Source: JBBATK01 sp044228685 (GTDB taxonomy: Bacteria > Bacteroidota > Ignavibacteria > Kapaibacteriales > NICIL-2). Taken from it: a stretch of DNA of 64,000 bases. Shown here piece after piece: positions 1-8,707 of this stretch. Made by a program: the position numbers and the translations under genes. The notes under the pieces are model-generated. The model did no database searches. It was not told where the DNA came from and saw only the letters and a program-made list of their open reading frames with translations. Location of the stretch: positions 51,988 to 115,987 of the forward strand of contig JBGAUL010000010.1 in assembly GCA_044228685.1 (NCBI GenBank). Reading direction: 5' to 3'. Position 1 is the stretch's first letter; each line of letters opens with the position of its first letter.

Positions 1-260
1 CGGCCAATCTCCAGACGAAAAGTCGCAATGTCAGTACCAAGGGCATGAGTCGCTCCCTCTTGAATAAAGGCGTGAAGCACACCGGCTTCACCGCAACCGA
101 TTTCAGCGACGCGATCACCGGCATGAAAGGCTCCTCGTTGCTTCATTTCAGGTACGATGACTTCGCGTGAAAGCAGGTACTGGTATCCCCAATAATACTT
201 CTCGTTTTCCTTGAATTGCGGAGACTGGCGGATTTTGTCGACTAGATTAGGTGCGCTCAT
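1..260 (-). CDS. Class I SAM-dependent methyltransferase (3' part missing at window edge)
   Basis: The reading frame opens with ATG at 258-260 on the minus strand and runs off the left edge, so only the first 86 residues are visible. They contain a methyltransferase motif I (VAEIGCGEAGVL, about residues 48-59) followed by an acidic motif-II-like segment (ALGTDIA), which together form the SAM-binding start of a Rossmann fold. The substrate cannot be told. It lies 11 nt downstream of the LTA-synthase-like gene and is probably co-transcribed with it. Confidence 0.75.
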   Translation of the reverse strand, partial: MSAPNLVDKIRQSPQFKENEKYYWGYQYLLSREVIVPEMKQRGAFHAGDRVAEIGCGEAGVLHAFIQEGATHALGTDIATFRLEIG

Positions 261-271
261 GCAACATGTGT

Positions 272-2080
272 TTAGGGTGTCTTCCGTCCAAAATAACTCC
301 TCGTGACGATCTTGTCAGCAATGTTCAAATCTTCTCTGGCATGCTCGCTTGCGTTTTGTCCAAGAGTATCGCCAAAACACTGTCCGGCGGCATTGAAACA
401 ATAGTGCGGTCCTGCTGCAAAAAGATTCCTTCCCATTGCATGACGAGCCTCGTTTTCACCTACTCCAAGCAAACAGAGTGCAGTGGGGTAGATGTCAATT
501 GTTCCGCCTAGCTGATAAACCTTACGTGTCGAACTATCGTGCTTTTGATACACAATAAGCGGAACTGTTCGCAACTGATTATTCATCCACGGATATGATT
601 TCGTCGCTGCGTCGGCTTCGTCGATATAATATCGATGCAATCCGCAGTGGTCTCCATAGATCATCACCACGGTATTGTCTAGCAATCCCAGTGTATCGAG
701 TTCTCGCAAGAAAGCACCAATCTGATGATCCGTGTAATGAACGGCTTGTAGATATGCTCCACTGTGCGACTGTTGCAGATCCTTGGGGAGACGTAGATGC
801 TGCATGCGAGCAGGGAGTTCAAAGGGACAGTGCGAGGTGAGCGTGACAACCACACTGTACCAAGGCTGACGTGCTTCACGAATAAAGCGCACCGACTGAT
901 GTAGCATAGAAGAGTCACTGATACTCAAGCCTATCGCATCGCTTGCATCGAATTGCGATCGATCGATGCATCGATTGAAACCCATCGATTGAAAAGCAGC
1001 CTTCCAATTGAAGTAGCTTGGTTTTTCGCCCTTGATTGCGACACTCTCATAACCGTGTTTGGCAAGCAAGGTCGGCAAACTCTCATAACGATTGTTTGCA
1101 AAGCGAAAGAAGACGCTGCCTTTGCGAGGCGGATACACAGAGGTGTTGAGCATCAAATCGCAATCTGAACTTCCGCCATTGTTGATTTGCTCAATGATAG
1201 AAGGGAAGACTGTTGAGCGACGAGTGAGAGCGTTGAGCTCAGGACAGATCTCTTGTCCGTCAATACTCTGATCCAGAACAAAGGACTCGAGAGACTCGAC
1301 CTGAATACACAACAAGTTCATGTTCTTGAAGCGACCAAATTCAGAGGCAGAGTCTATGGCAGGATGATGAGCCCTAAACCAATGTTCGATTGCGATAGAG
1401 TCTGCACTGCTCAGTTTTTGATCGCGATCGGACCAAAAGTCCAGCAGGTCGTTGAAGTGGTATCCGATAGGCGATAGCTTGTACATCGTCTCATTCGGAT
1501 TCCATCCTGTCATGAACAGCGGAGCGTGTCTGGCTTTCTCATGAATGAAATTCGTGACAAGCAAAATGCCGATGCTCAAGACTATCGTAGAGCTGGCAAC
1601 GGACCAGGATCCTTTTGCTGAAACGGAGTTATCTTCTCTTGGACGCAAGACAATTGCAAGCGCAGCAAGATCTAGCACGAATAACACATCGCTCCAGTGC
1701 AAGAGAGACGCAATTGCTGTCCATAAATTCTCAAGATTATCTCCTTGACCAAGTGAGTACACGGTCAAGAAATTCGAGTAGGCCCGGTAATACACGAGGT
1801 CGCTCACGATAACAAGCGACAAAAAGGCACTAGCTAGCATCGCATACCATTTCGCTCGTCGAGCACCCAGCACGAGCATGGGCGAGAACACAATGGCTGA
1901 AAAGCTCAGCCACACGACGATATAGAAAAGGACAAAGAAAGGATAGTTGTGTTGACGTGCAAAGAAGCTATCGCTCGCAATTAGGAAAGCGATGACTTTA
2001 AGACTCGACACAATGACGGTTAATGCAAATGCCTTTCGTTGCCAGGTCGCAAAAGGACTGTCGACAAACTGCTTTAGCAT
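272..2080 (-). CDS. LTA-synthase-like membrane sulfatase/phosphotransferase
   Basis: 602 residues. The first ~180 hold about five hydrophobic membrane segments, and the rest is an alkaline-phosphatase-superfamily (sulfatase/LtaS) domain facing the periplasm. Visible metal and nucleophile motifs are VESLE (E262), NNGGSSDCDL with S304 at the LtaS threonine position, TSHCPF, and GDHCG near residue 488. Known relatives transfer phosphoglycerol or phosphoethanolamine to envelope glycans or lipids. In a Gram-negative host the acceptor is unlikely to be lipoteichoic acid; a periplasmic glycan or lipid A is more plausible (inference). It sits between hpf and a methyltransferase gene on the same strand. 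Confidence 0.8.
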   Translation of the reverse strand: MLKQFVDSPFATWQRKAFALTVIVSSLKVIAFLIASDSFFARQHNYPFFVLFYIVVWLSFSAIVFSPMLVLGARRAKWYAMLASAFLSLVIVSDLVYYRAYSNFLTVYSLGQGDNLENLWTAIASLLHWSDVLFVLDLAALAIVLRPREDNSVSAKGSWSVASSTIVLSIGILLVTNFIHEKARHAPLFMTGWNPNETMYKLSPIGYHFNDLLDFWSDRDQKLSSADSIAIEHWFRAHHPAIDSASEFGRFKNMNLLCIQVESLESFVLDQSIDGQEICPELNALTRRSTVFPSIIEQINNGGSSDCDLMLNTSVYPPRKGSVFFRFANNRYESLPTLLAKHGYESVAIKGEKPSYFNWKAAFQSMGFNRCIDRSQFDASDAIGLSISDSSMLHQSVRFIREARQPWYSVVVTLTSHCPFELPARMQHLRLPKDLQQSHSGAYLQAVHYTDHQIGAFLRELDTLGLLDNTVVMIYGDHCGLHRYYIDEADAATKSYPWMNNQLRTVPLIVYQKHDSSTRKVYQLGGTIDIYPTALCLLGVGENEARHAMGRNLFAAGPHYCFNAAGQCFGDTLGQNASEHAREDLNIADKIVTRSYFGRKTP

Positions 2081-2158
2081 GACAGTAAGAGGTCAACAGC
2101 GTTGTTAAAGCCTAGCATGAAAAACCGCGAGATTAAAGAACACACTGACTCATGTCTA

Positions 2159-2449
2159 TTAGACATGATCAGCACCTTTTTCTTTAATCTTCTGAAGTTG
2201 GCGAACAATGTTATCGCCCGCGATATGCAGCGCTTTGTAGAGATCGCTTTCTTCTCCTTTGGCAACGACCGTTTTACCGGCCACATGGACAACGAACTCG
2301 GCTGAGTTACGTAAGTCGGTTTTTTCTAAAACAGCATCAACACTAATAATGTTGTCGTGATGTTGCGAGAATGCTTCGGCAGTCTTTTCAACCATTTCGG
2401 TTAAGGCTGCGGACGTCGTGAAGTGACGAGCGGTGATATTGATTTTCAT
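2159..2449 (-). CDS. hpf: Ribosome hibernation promoting factor, short form
   Basis: 96 residues, the length of short HPF/YfiA proteins, which bind the 30S subunit at the decoding centre and inactivate ribosomes in stationary phase. The fold pattern is the family one: beta strand MKINITARHF, amphipathic helix, strand ISVDAVLEK, then AEFVVHVAGKTVVAKGE and a final helix beginning DLYKALHIAG. The long-form C-terminal dimerisation domain is absent. An AGGAGA Shine-Dalgarno lies just upstream of the ATG (2449), which supports this start. Confidence 0.92.
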   Translation of the reverse strand: MKINITARHFTTSAALTEMVEKTAEAFSQHHDNIISVDAVLEKTDLRNSAEFVVHVAGKTVVAKGEESDLYKALHIAGDNIVRQLQKIKEKGADHV

Positions 2450-2473
2450 AGTAGTCTCCTGTGGTGAGCAAAA

Positions 2474-3286
2474 TTACGTCTTTCGACGGGCAAATGAAAA
2501 CTGAACACCAACGCTGAGTTGTAGACTTGACATTCCCATGGTGTAGGATTGGTCAGGTGGAGCGCTCAGGATGTTCTCTTGTGCGGCCAAAGTCTTCATC
2601 ATGTTGAGTGAATTGGGGAAGTAGGTATAGTGCACTTGTATCACAAGACTACTTGTTGACTCTTGACCGTTGTTATCGAAACCCAATTCAATACCCGCAC
2701 CGGCGCGAAAGAGTAAGCTACTATGGTAGTCGTTTACATACACGCCGCCAACGCGATTGTCGTTGGGAATAAAGGAAGAACACGACTCCGTCCACTGCGT
2801 GTGTATGTTACCGAGTCCCACTCCCAAAACGAAGTAATCTCGAAACTGCAACAGACGAGAACTATATTCCATGCTCAGTGTCATAGCTAAACTAGACACC
2901 GTGATACTCTCTTCCAGTTGTCGCTTTCCGTTTTGTCGAGGATTCTGCAACGCGTTAATCGTCATCGTGCCGTTGTCATTTACATGCACCGTCGTTGGCG
3001 TCGCCTCAAAACCAATCGTCCATCGTCCGCTGCGATACTTCAGTGCAGCAGTGGCAATTCCTGGAGCGTTAAAACTCTGCGTTGTAAATGAAGTGAGACG
3101 TCGATACTCTCGAAAAAAGTCAGGCGCTGAGATCCCGAACTCCAGTCCGACTCTTCCACTCAGCAAGAGCATGCTGCTCTCATCTGAAGCCTGCACTCTG
3201 AGCGGTGCAATGCAGCATACGCCAGCCAAGCACAGTACACATGCTAACACCTGCCACCCTCGACGATGTGCGGCTGCAGTGAGCAT
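2474..3286 (-). CDS. Predicted outer-membrane beta-barrel protein
   Basis: 270 residues with a signal peptide (hydrophobic core about residues 10-28, cleavage near VQASDES). The remainder alternates hydrophobic and polar residues in beta strands with aromatic ends (for example LLFRAGAGIELGF, LVIQVHYTYFPN) and finishes on a strand ending VQFSFARRKT, as small OmpW/OmpA-like barrels do. I do not recognise a specific family. The start lies one nucleotide past the arginase stop, so the pair is probably one transcript. A passive pore or structural role is a guess. Confidence 0.65.
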   Translation of the reverse strand: MLTAAAHRRGWQVLACVLCLAGVCCIAPLRVQASDESSMLLLSGRVGLEFGISAPDFFREYRRLTSFTTQSFNAPGIATAALKYRSGRWTIGFEATPTTVHVNDNGTMTINALQNPRQNGKRQLEESITVSSLAMTLSMEYSSRLLQFRDYFVLGVGLGNIHTQWTESCSSFIPNDNRVGGVYVNDYHSSLLFRAGAGIELGFDNNGQESTSSLVIQVHYTYFPNSLNMMKTLAAQENILSAPPDQSYTMGMSSLQLSVGVQFSFARRKT

Positions 3287-3287
3287 G

Positions 3288-4199
3288 CTATAAGATGCGT
3301 TTGCCCATTGTGGAAGCGATCACATCAGCGGCAAAAACAGCACTGCTGTTTTTATCATCAAGAATTGGATTAACCTCAGCAACTTCGAAAGAGCTAAGCA
3401 TTCCACTTTCGGCGATCATTTCCATGGCAAGGTGAATTTCGCGGTAGGAGAATCCGCCGGGCACAGGTGTACCCACACCTTTGACGAGTGCGGGATCGAC
3501 GCTATCGAGATCAAAACTCACGTGAAGATGGTCGACGTGTTGTCGCATAAAACGCAGCACGCTTTGCATGACATGATACATGCCTTTTTTGTCAATGTCG
3601 GGCATGGCATGGGCAATGACTTTCAAAGATTTTATCAAGGCTCGTTCACCGGGATCGACGGAACGAATACCGATGAGTGCAACGTTAGTAGGAAGGACCT
3701 TCGGACTAAAGTTGAGCAACTGCGTCAAGGGCGCTACACCGAGTCCCATGGAAGCCGCCAAAGGCATCCCGTGAATATTCCCGGAGGGCGAAGACTCCGG
3801 TGTGTTCATGTCTGCGTGAGCATCTATCCAAATCACACCGAGTCGCTTTGAGTTTTCACGACAGTGAGCGGCAATACCGGCAATCGATCCAATGCTCATG
3901 GAATGGTCGCCCCCCAAAATGAGGGGGAATGAACCCAAATCCAGAATTTTCTTCGTCTTCAACGCCAGTTTCTCACAAGCGCGAGTGATTTCAGGCAAGT
4001 ACTTCAGACTTGGATCTTTGATCGTGAGCACCTCTTGTGTGCGTACCTGGATGTCACCTTCGTCAGTGATGTGATAACCCAATTCGCGTAAGCGTCCGGC
4101 CAAATCTGCGATACGAATAGCGCTTGGACCCATATCGACGCCTCGTCGATCAGCCCCGAGATCCATTGGAAATCCGAGTATACTCACGTTGTGATTCAT
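3288..4199 (-). CDS. rocF: Arginase
   Basis: 303 residues, the normal arginase length. It hydrolyses arginine to ornithine and urea at a binuclear Mn centre. Metal-ligand motifs are all present: GGDHS (H99), IDAHAD (D126, H128, D130) and SFDLDSVDP (D230, D232). The loop SPSGNIHGMPLA separates arginases from agmatinases. The gene is divergent from pntB and heads a minus-strand run. No urease or ornithine gene is nearby, so its pathway context is not visible here. Confidence 0.93.
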   Translation of the reverse strand: MNHNVSILGFPMDLGADRRGVDMGPSAIRIADLAGRLRELGYHITDEGDIQVRTQEVLTIKDPSLKYLPEITRACEKLALKTKKILDLGSFPLILGGDHSMSIGSIAGIAAHCRENSKRLGVIWIDAHADMNTPESSPSGNIHGMPLAASMGLGVAPLTQLLNFSPKVLPTNVALIGIRSVDPGERALIKSLKVIAHAMPDIDKKGMYHVMQSVLRFMRQHVDHLHVSFDLDSVDPALVKGVGTPVPGGFSYREIHLAMEMIAESGMLSSFEVAEVNPILDDKNSSAVFAADVIASTMGKRIL

Positions 4200-4306
4200 A
4201 GTTCAAGCGCTTTTTTGTGTGAATTCAACCCGGACATTGTTTACACCCGGTGCTGCAAATCTACTAAGCCCCCTTTGCACCTCACAATTGGAAGGATTGG
4301 CATCTG

Positions 4307-4314
4307 TATATTTG
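4307..4314 (+). promoter_or_regulatory. Possible -7 promoter element (TATATTTG) for pntB
   Basis: TATATTTG matches the Bacteroidota TAnnTTTG element exactly and lies 37 nt upstream of the chosen pntB ATG. No well-spaced TTTG -33 box is visible, so the call rests on this box and on its recurrence upstream of tRNA-Leu and padR. Confidence 0.35.
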
Positions 4315-4350
4315 CAGACAACGGGATTCATTTTCACGCCTACAAGATCT

Positions 4351-5772
4351 ATGGATAACATCGCAAACGTGTACACACAAATCCTCATTTTCTGCTATCT
4401 CTTAGCCTCGGTCTCGTTTGTGATCGGTCTGAAAATGCTCTCGCACCCGGATTCCGCTCGTCGTGGCAACATTCTCGCTGCCATTGGTATGACTATCGGT
4501 ATCCTCGGAACCCTCTTTTTGCACCAGAGCAACGGCGAGGGCATGCACAATCAACTCTGGATCATTGGCGCGATGGCCATTGGTACCGTGATTGGATGGA
4601 TATCCGCTAAACGCGTAGCCATGACGGCAATGCCGCAAATGGTGTCAATTTTTAATGGTATGGGTGGTGCCTGTGCCGCAGCGATTTCTCTTATTGAATT
4701 TGGTCATACCGTTGATCGTGGTATTAATCCTATTCCAATGGGATTGTACATGACCATTGTAGCGGGTCTTATCATTGGTACTGTTTCATTTAGCGGTTCG
4801 GTAATCGCGTTTTTGAAACTGCAAGGTATCATGAACAAGAATCTGCGTTTGCCGGCTCAGAATATCATTAACGCTCTTGTTGTTCTTGCGACCCTCGGAT
4901 TGGGTGTTTATCAAGTGACATCAGGTGCACCGGAAATGACGCCGATCTTGATCATCTTTGGTTTGTCACTTGCTTACGGCGTCATGTTTGTATCGCCAAT
5001 TGGTGGTGCTGACATGCCGGTTGTTATTTCCTTGCTCAACTCGTTCACCGGTATGGCAGCAGCCTTCGGTGGTTTCTTGTACGATAATCAAGCTATGCTC
5101 ACCGGCGGTATTCTGGTTGGTGCAGCGGGAACCTTGTTGACGATTCTTATGTGCCGCGCGATGAACCGCTCATTGCTGGCCGTGTTGTTCTCTGCATTTG
5201 GTGGAGGAGAAGGCGGAGCAGTTGGATCGGGTCCTCAAGGCAGCATCAAAGAAGCCAGCGCTACTGATGTGGCGGTTATGATGAACTATGCAACGAATGT
5301 TATTATTGTTCCTGGTTACGGTCTTGCTGTTGCTCAAGGACAACACATCGTTCAAAAGATGGCTTCGATTCTCGAAGGTCGCGGCGTTAACGTGAAGTAT
5401 GCTATTCATCCCGTGGCAGGTCGTATGCCGGGTCACATGAACGTTCTTCTTGCCGAATCAAACGTACCTTACTCACAACTGCTCGACATGGAGGAAATCA
5501 ATCCTGAATTCCCGAATGCAGATGTGGTCATTGTTATTGGTGCAAACGACGTTGTGAACCCAGCGGCACGTCACGATACCAACTCACCGATCTACGGTAT
5601 GCCTATCCTCGATGCCGACAAAGCAAAGAACGTTATCGTGATGAAGCGCAGTATGAACGCCGGTTATGCCGGTATTGACAACGAGCTGTTCTACTATCCG
5701 AATTGCTATATGTTTTTCGGTGATGCGAAGAAGTCTCTCGAGCGTCTTGTTGATGAGTTGAACGCACTCTAA
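4351..5772 (+). CDS. pntB: NAD(P) transhydrogenase subunit beta
   Basis: Proton-translocating transhydrogenase subunit with about nine membrane helices (domain II) and a C-terminal NADP(H)-binding domain III, recognised by VPGYGLAVAQGQH and GANDVVNPAARHD. From ATG 4351 it is 473 residues, close to the roughly 460 usual for PntB; the open frame extends 44 codons upstream, but that part is non-conserved in character and overlaps the promoter region. It couples NADH oxidation and NADP reduction to proton flow. The partner pntA is not adjacent, which is unusual. A strong hairpin terminator follows. Confidence 0.93.
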   Translation: MDNIANVYTQILIFCYLLASVSFVIGLKMLSHPDSARRGNILAAIGMTIGILGTLFLHQSNGEGMHNQLWIIGAMAIGTVIGWISAKRVAMTAMPQMVSIFNGMGGACAAAISLIEFGHTVDRGINPIPMGLYMTIVAGLIIGTVSFSGSVIAFLKLQGIMNKNLRLPAQNIINALVVLATLGLGVYQVTSGAPEMTPILIIFGLSLAYGVMFVSPIGGADMPVVISLLNSFTGMAAAFGGFLYDNQAMLTGGILVGAAGTLLTILMCRAMNRSLLAVLFSAFGGGEGGAVGSGPQGSIKEASATDVAVMMNYATNVIIVPGYGLAVAQGQHIVQKMASILEGRGVNVKYAIHPVAGRMPGHMNVLLAESNVPYSQLLDMEEINPEFPNADVVIVIGANDVVNPAARHDTNSPIYGMPILDADKAKNVIVMKRSMNAGYAGIDNELFYYPNCYMFFGDAKKSLERLVDELNAL

Positions 5773-5815
5773 GATCAAGTTCCGGGAAGATGTTCAATCT
5801 TCCGTCTGAAAATTG

Positions 5816-5850
5816 AAAAGGCTGTCGCATGTGATGCTGACAGCCTTTTT
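5816..5850 (+). terminator. Rho-independent terminator after pntB
   Basis: Ten-base stem AAAGGCTGTC/GACAGCCTTT with a 12-nt loop, ending in a T run. A second hairpin without a T tail (GGAAGAT/ATCTTCC, 5785-5803) sits just upstream. Confidence 0.85.
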
Positions 5851-6003
5851 AGTTTTTGAGAAAGACCTACCATCCAAAACCGTATCACTTCAATCGATGA
5901 GATTGAACATTCTATCTGACTTTAATACGACGTTGAAGAGCTCCATTCACTGAGTAAGCTACGGAGATTCCCGTTCTCGATGATGAGCTCACATTCGAGT
6001 GAA

Positions 6004-6852
6004 TTAGCTCACAAACACGAGATAGCAATACACAAGTGGACCAACAAAGAGCAAGCTGTCGAAGCGGTCGAGTATACCACCATGACCCGGGATCAAAGCT
6101 GAGCTGTCTTTGATTGCAGCATCGCGCTTCAATAAGGATTCAGAAAAATCACCGATCGGTCCGATGATACCGATGAGTGCCCCTAGCACAGTTGCATCGA
6201 CGACTCTGAACTCAGGAAGAAGGAAGTGGGTGGCAGCAAGCATAGCCACGGTGGAAAAGATAAAACCGGCGATTGATCCTTCCCATGACTTCTTAGGACT
6301 AACACGAGGAAATATCTTGTGTTTGCCAAAAGCGAGTCCGGCGAAATAAGCGGCACTGTCTCCGCTCCACACCGTTATGAAGGTACACAAGAGAAGAAAT
6401 CCTTGCCATTCGCTATGAAACTGAAGCAATGCCAGACCGGAAGTGTCCGGGATGTGGAAGTTCCGGACTAGGACCAGAGAACACACGCCCAGACTACAAT
6501 AAGCCAAGGCTCCAAGTGTCACGCTGACGTTGATGAGCGGATGTGGCATGCGACGCCATAGTTCAAGTCCCATAACTGCCACCATAATGCAGAGAAGCAG
6601 CGCAGGAGTATAGCTTCGAGTCAGCAAGTGATCATTGTAGACACTTAAGGGCAAAGCAAATGCAGCAATGCTGCCAAGCAAACCTTGTGGATGCGCTGCT
6701 TTAGTAACACTCAGATTGTAAAACTCACGTGCACCCAGTGCACTGACCGTGGCTGCAAAGATTGCAAATGGCCAGGAACCTGTGAGACAAAGCCAGACGA
6801 GGAGTGGAATGCCAACAACTGCAACTAGGACTCTGCTAAGAAGATTAGACAT
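6004..6852 (-). CDS. cdsA: Phosphatidate cytidylyltransferase
   Basis: 282 residues with about eight membrane helices. It makes CDP-diacylglycerol from phosphatidate and CTP in the inner membrane, the branch point to all phospholipids. The family signature occurs near the C-terminus as SLLKRDAAIKDSSALIPGHG followed by GILDRFD, with all the usual Lys, Asp and Gly residues. It is divergently oriented to the cation transporter at 6965, with about 110 bp between the two starts. Confidence 0.93.
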   Translation of the reverse strand: MSNLLSRVLVAVVGIPLLVWLCLTGSWPFAIFAATVSALGAREFYNLSVTKAAHPQGLLGSIAAFALPLSVYNDHLLTRSYTPALLLCIMVAVMGLELWRRMPHPLINVSVTLGALAYCSLGVCSLVLVRNFHIPDTSGLALLQFHSEWQGFLLLCTFITVWSGDSAAYFAGLAFGKHKIFPRVSPKKSWEGSIAGFIFSTVAMLAATHFLLPEFRVVDATVLGALIGIIGPIGDFSESLLKRDAAIKDSSALIPGHGGILDRFDSLLFVGPLVYCYLVFVS

Positions 6853-6964
6853 AGCGTGTGGTAGTTATGTATGGCAAAAATAGCCTCCGTCCAGGCATTG
6901 TCTTGTGCAGAAAAAGCTTCGACAAACTATTCGTAGTTTCGTACTCCACTTCACCACACAATTC

Positions 6965-7876
6965 ATGGCATCTTCTTCTGCCAATTTCGCATTATCGAAA
7001 GCGGAACGCGTCGGACTAAATGTATCTCTGGGTACAGGCGTTGCCATGCTCTTCATCAAGTGGTACGCCTACTACATCACCGGATCGGTTGCCATTTTTT
7101 CAGATGCAATGGAGTCGGTGGTGCACCAGTTTGCAGTGGCCTTTGCTTGGTATTCTTTGCGCGTTACCTATCGTCCGCCGGATGACGAGCACCACTATGG
7201 TCACGACAAAATCACTTACTTCAGCGCGGGACTCGAAGGCGGCTTGATCATTGTGGCTGCTGTTGTTATCATCACAGAAGCAATCAAGAAACTCTACGTT
7301 GGCGTGGAGCTCGAACAGCTGGGAATTGGAACAGCAATGACCGGTGCCGCCGGAGCGATTAACGCTATTCTCGGTATAATCCTCGTTCGTGTTGGGAAGA
7401 AACACAAGTCCTTTATTGTCGAAGCAAATGGTAAGCACATTCTGACGGATGCGTGGACGAGTGTTGGCGCGGTAATCGGACTGCTCCTCGCATGGAAAAC
7501 GCATTACTACTTTATCGATCCTCTGCTTGCCTTGTTGTTTGGATCGAATATTATTTACGAAGGATTCAAACTCATGCGCAATGCGATCAATGGTCTAATG
7601 GATCGCACCAATGCCACGTATGAGCAACTGGCTCGAGCAGCATTGCAGAGCTTTTGTGATGAGAATCACACATCATTTCACCGCTTTCGTTTGCGTGAAA
7701 GTGGACAGCGCGTGTATGTAGACTTTCACATCGTGTTTGACGATGGTACTCCAATCGAAATCGCGCACCGTCTGGCAACACAAGCTGAACTTTGTGTCGT
7801 AAATGCTATCGATCATTCTGTTGAAGTGCTTAGTCATTTGGAAAGTACAGACCTACCTGAAGATCATATCGATTAA
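6965..7876 (+). CDS. Cation diffusion facilitator (CDF) family transporter
   Basis: About 303 residues from ATG 6965 (the frame stays open to 6905, but that stretch is not family-like). It has six membrane helices; the helix-II metal site is seen as SDAMESVVHQ and the helix-V site as LTDAWTS, i.e. D-x3-x/D-x3-D patterns used by Zn/Fe/Mn exporters. The cytosolic C-terminal domain includes HRFRLRESGQRVYVDFHI. CDF proteins export divalent metals in exchange for protons. Which metal is carried cannot be told from the motifs. Confidence 0.9.
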   Translation: MASSSANFALSKAERVGLNVSLGTGVAMLFIKWYAYYITGSVAIFSDAMESVVHQFAVAFAWYSLRVTYRPPDDEHHYGHDKITYFSAGLEGGLIIVAAVVIITEAIKKLYVGVELEQLGIGTAMTGAAGAINAILGIILVRVGKKHKSFIVEANGKHILTDAWTSVGAVIGLLLAWKTHYYFIDPLLALLFGSNIIYEGFKLMRNAINGLMDRTNATYEQLARAALQSFCDENHTSFHRFRLRESGQRVYVDFHIVFDDGTPIEIAHRLATQAELCVVNAIDHSVEVLSHLESTDLPEDHID

Positions 7877-7915
7877 GCCCTAAGCTGCTCTCTCGCTACC
7901 GACTTCAACGAACAA

Positions 7916-8563
7916 CTACAGAAACTGCTCAAGATCTTGAACGTGAGCGCCTGCTCTCAGAATCTGAAACTCATCCGTCTGCATGTCAATAATCGTCGAT
8001 CGTTCGTCAAAGCTTGGTTCGGCGATCCATGAGAACTTTTGGTAGAGTACAACGACGTCCACGTGGTTGCCCAATTCATCGGCAGCATCTTCCATGCTGT
8101 CAAATTCAACTCCCTCTTCGTTCTTTGCCGAAATAGAAATTAGCGGTTCACCAAGTGCATTGAGCAAAGCGTTAGCCAACAACGCATCCGGAACGCGGAT
8201 GCCGACGCTGCGACGTTTGGGATCATGTGCAAAGACCGGGACCGATTTGGTCGCGGGAAGAATGAAGGTGAAGGGACCCGGGATACAGCGCTTCATGAGC
8301 TTGAAGGCTTTGTTTGATACACGGGCATACTCGGAGATATTCGACAATGACTCGCACAGGAAGGTCATGCTTTGTCCTGAAGGCAGACGCCGAATCGCGC
8401 GTATGCGATCAATCCCTTCTTTATTGCGCAGTGTGCAGCCCAGTGCCATACCGGTGTCGGTGGGGTAGAGTATCACTTGTCCGTCCCGCAGACGCGACAC
8501 CAACATCTCGATGGTTCGAGCGTCGGGCGTTTGAGGATGAACTGGAATGATTACCGCACTCAT
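7916..8563 (-). CDS. yciO: YciO-type Sua5/YrdC/YwlC family protein
   Basis: 215 residues with the YrdC fold. Nucleotide-binding motifs are VILYPTDTGMALGC, KR-type IRRLPSGQSMTFLC, and CIPGPFTFIL. The spacing and the phrase RSVGIRVPDALLANALLNAL resemble E. coli YciO more than TsaC/Sua5. The TsaC branch makes threonylcarbamoyl-AMP for tRNA t6A; YciO proteins are related and may have weak or different activity. The Sua5 C-terminal domain is absent. Standalone gene. Confidence 0.85.
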   Translation of the reverse strand: MSAVIIPVHPQTPDARTIEMLVSRLRDGQVILYPTDTGMALGCTLRNKEGIDRIRAIRRLPSGQSMTFLCESLSNISEYARVSNKAFKLMKRCIPGPFTFILPATKSVPVFAHDPKRRSVGIRVPDALLANALLNALGEPLISISAKNEEGVEFDSMEDAADELGNHVDVVVLYQKFSWIAEPSFDERSTIIDMQTDEFQILRAGAHVQDLEQFL

Positions 8564-8707
8564 GCAAGGTCCATGCTAGTGATTGAGCTACAAAACTACG
8601 CAAGGTTGGTCCCGCAAAGCTTGTGTTTAGCAGAGAGCTAGCGTGTGCAACTAATAGCGAAATGCCCGAGGTCTGAAGAAGTGGCGGCTTTCAAGCCCTG
8701 CTTTGTC

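Noticed and set aside
945..1000. Clustered ATCGAT motifs as a possible regulatory repeat
   Set aside because: They lie inside the LTA-synthase-like coding region and are explained by its codons; not conserved in spacing.
4219..4350. Extended N-terminus of PntB
   Set aside because: Not family-like, and it overlaps the likely promoter; the start at 4351 gives the usual length.
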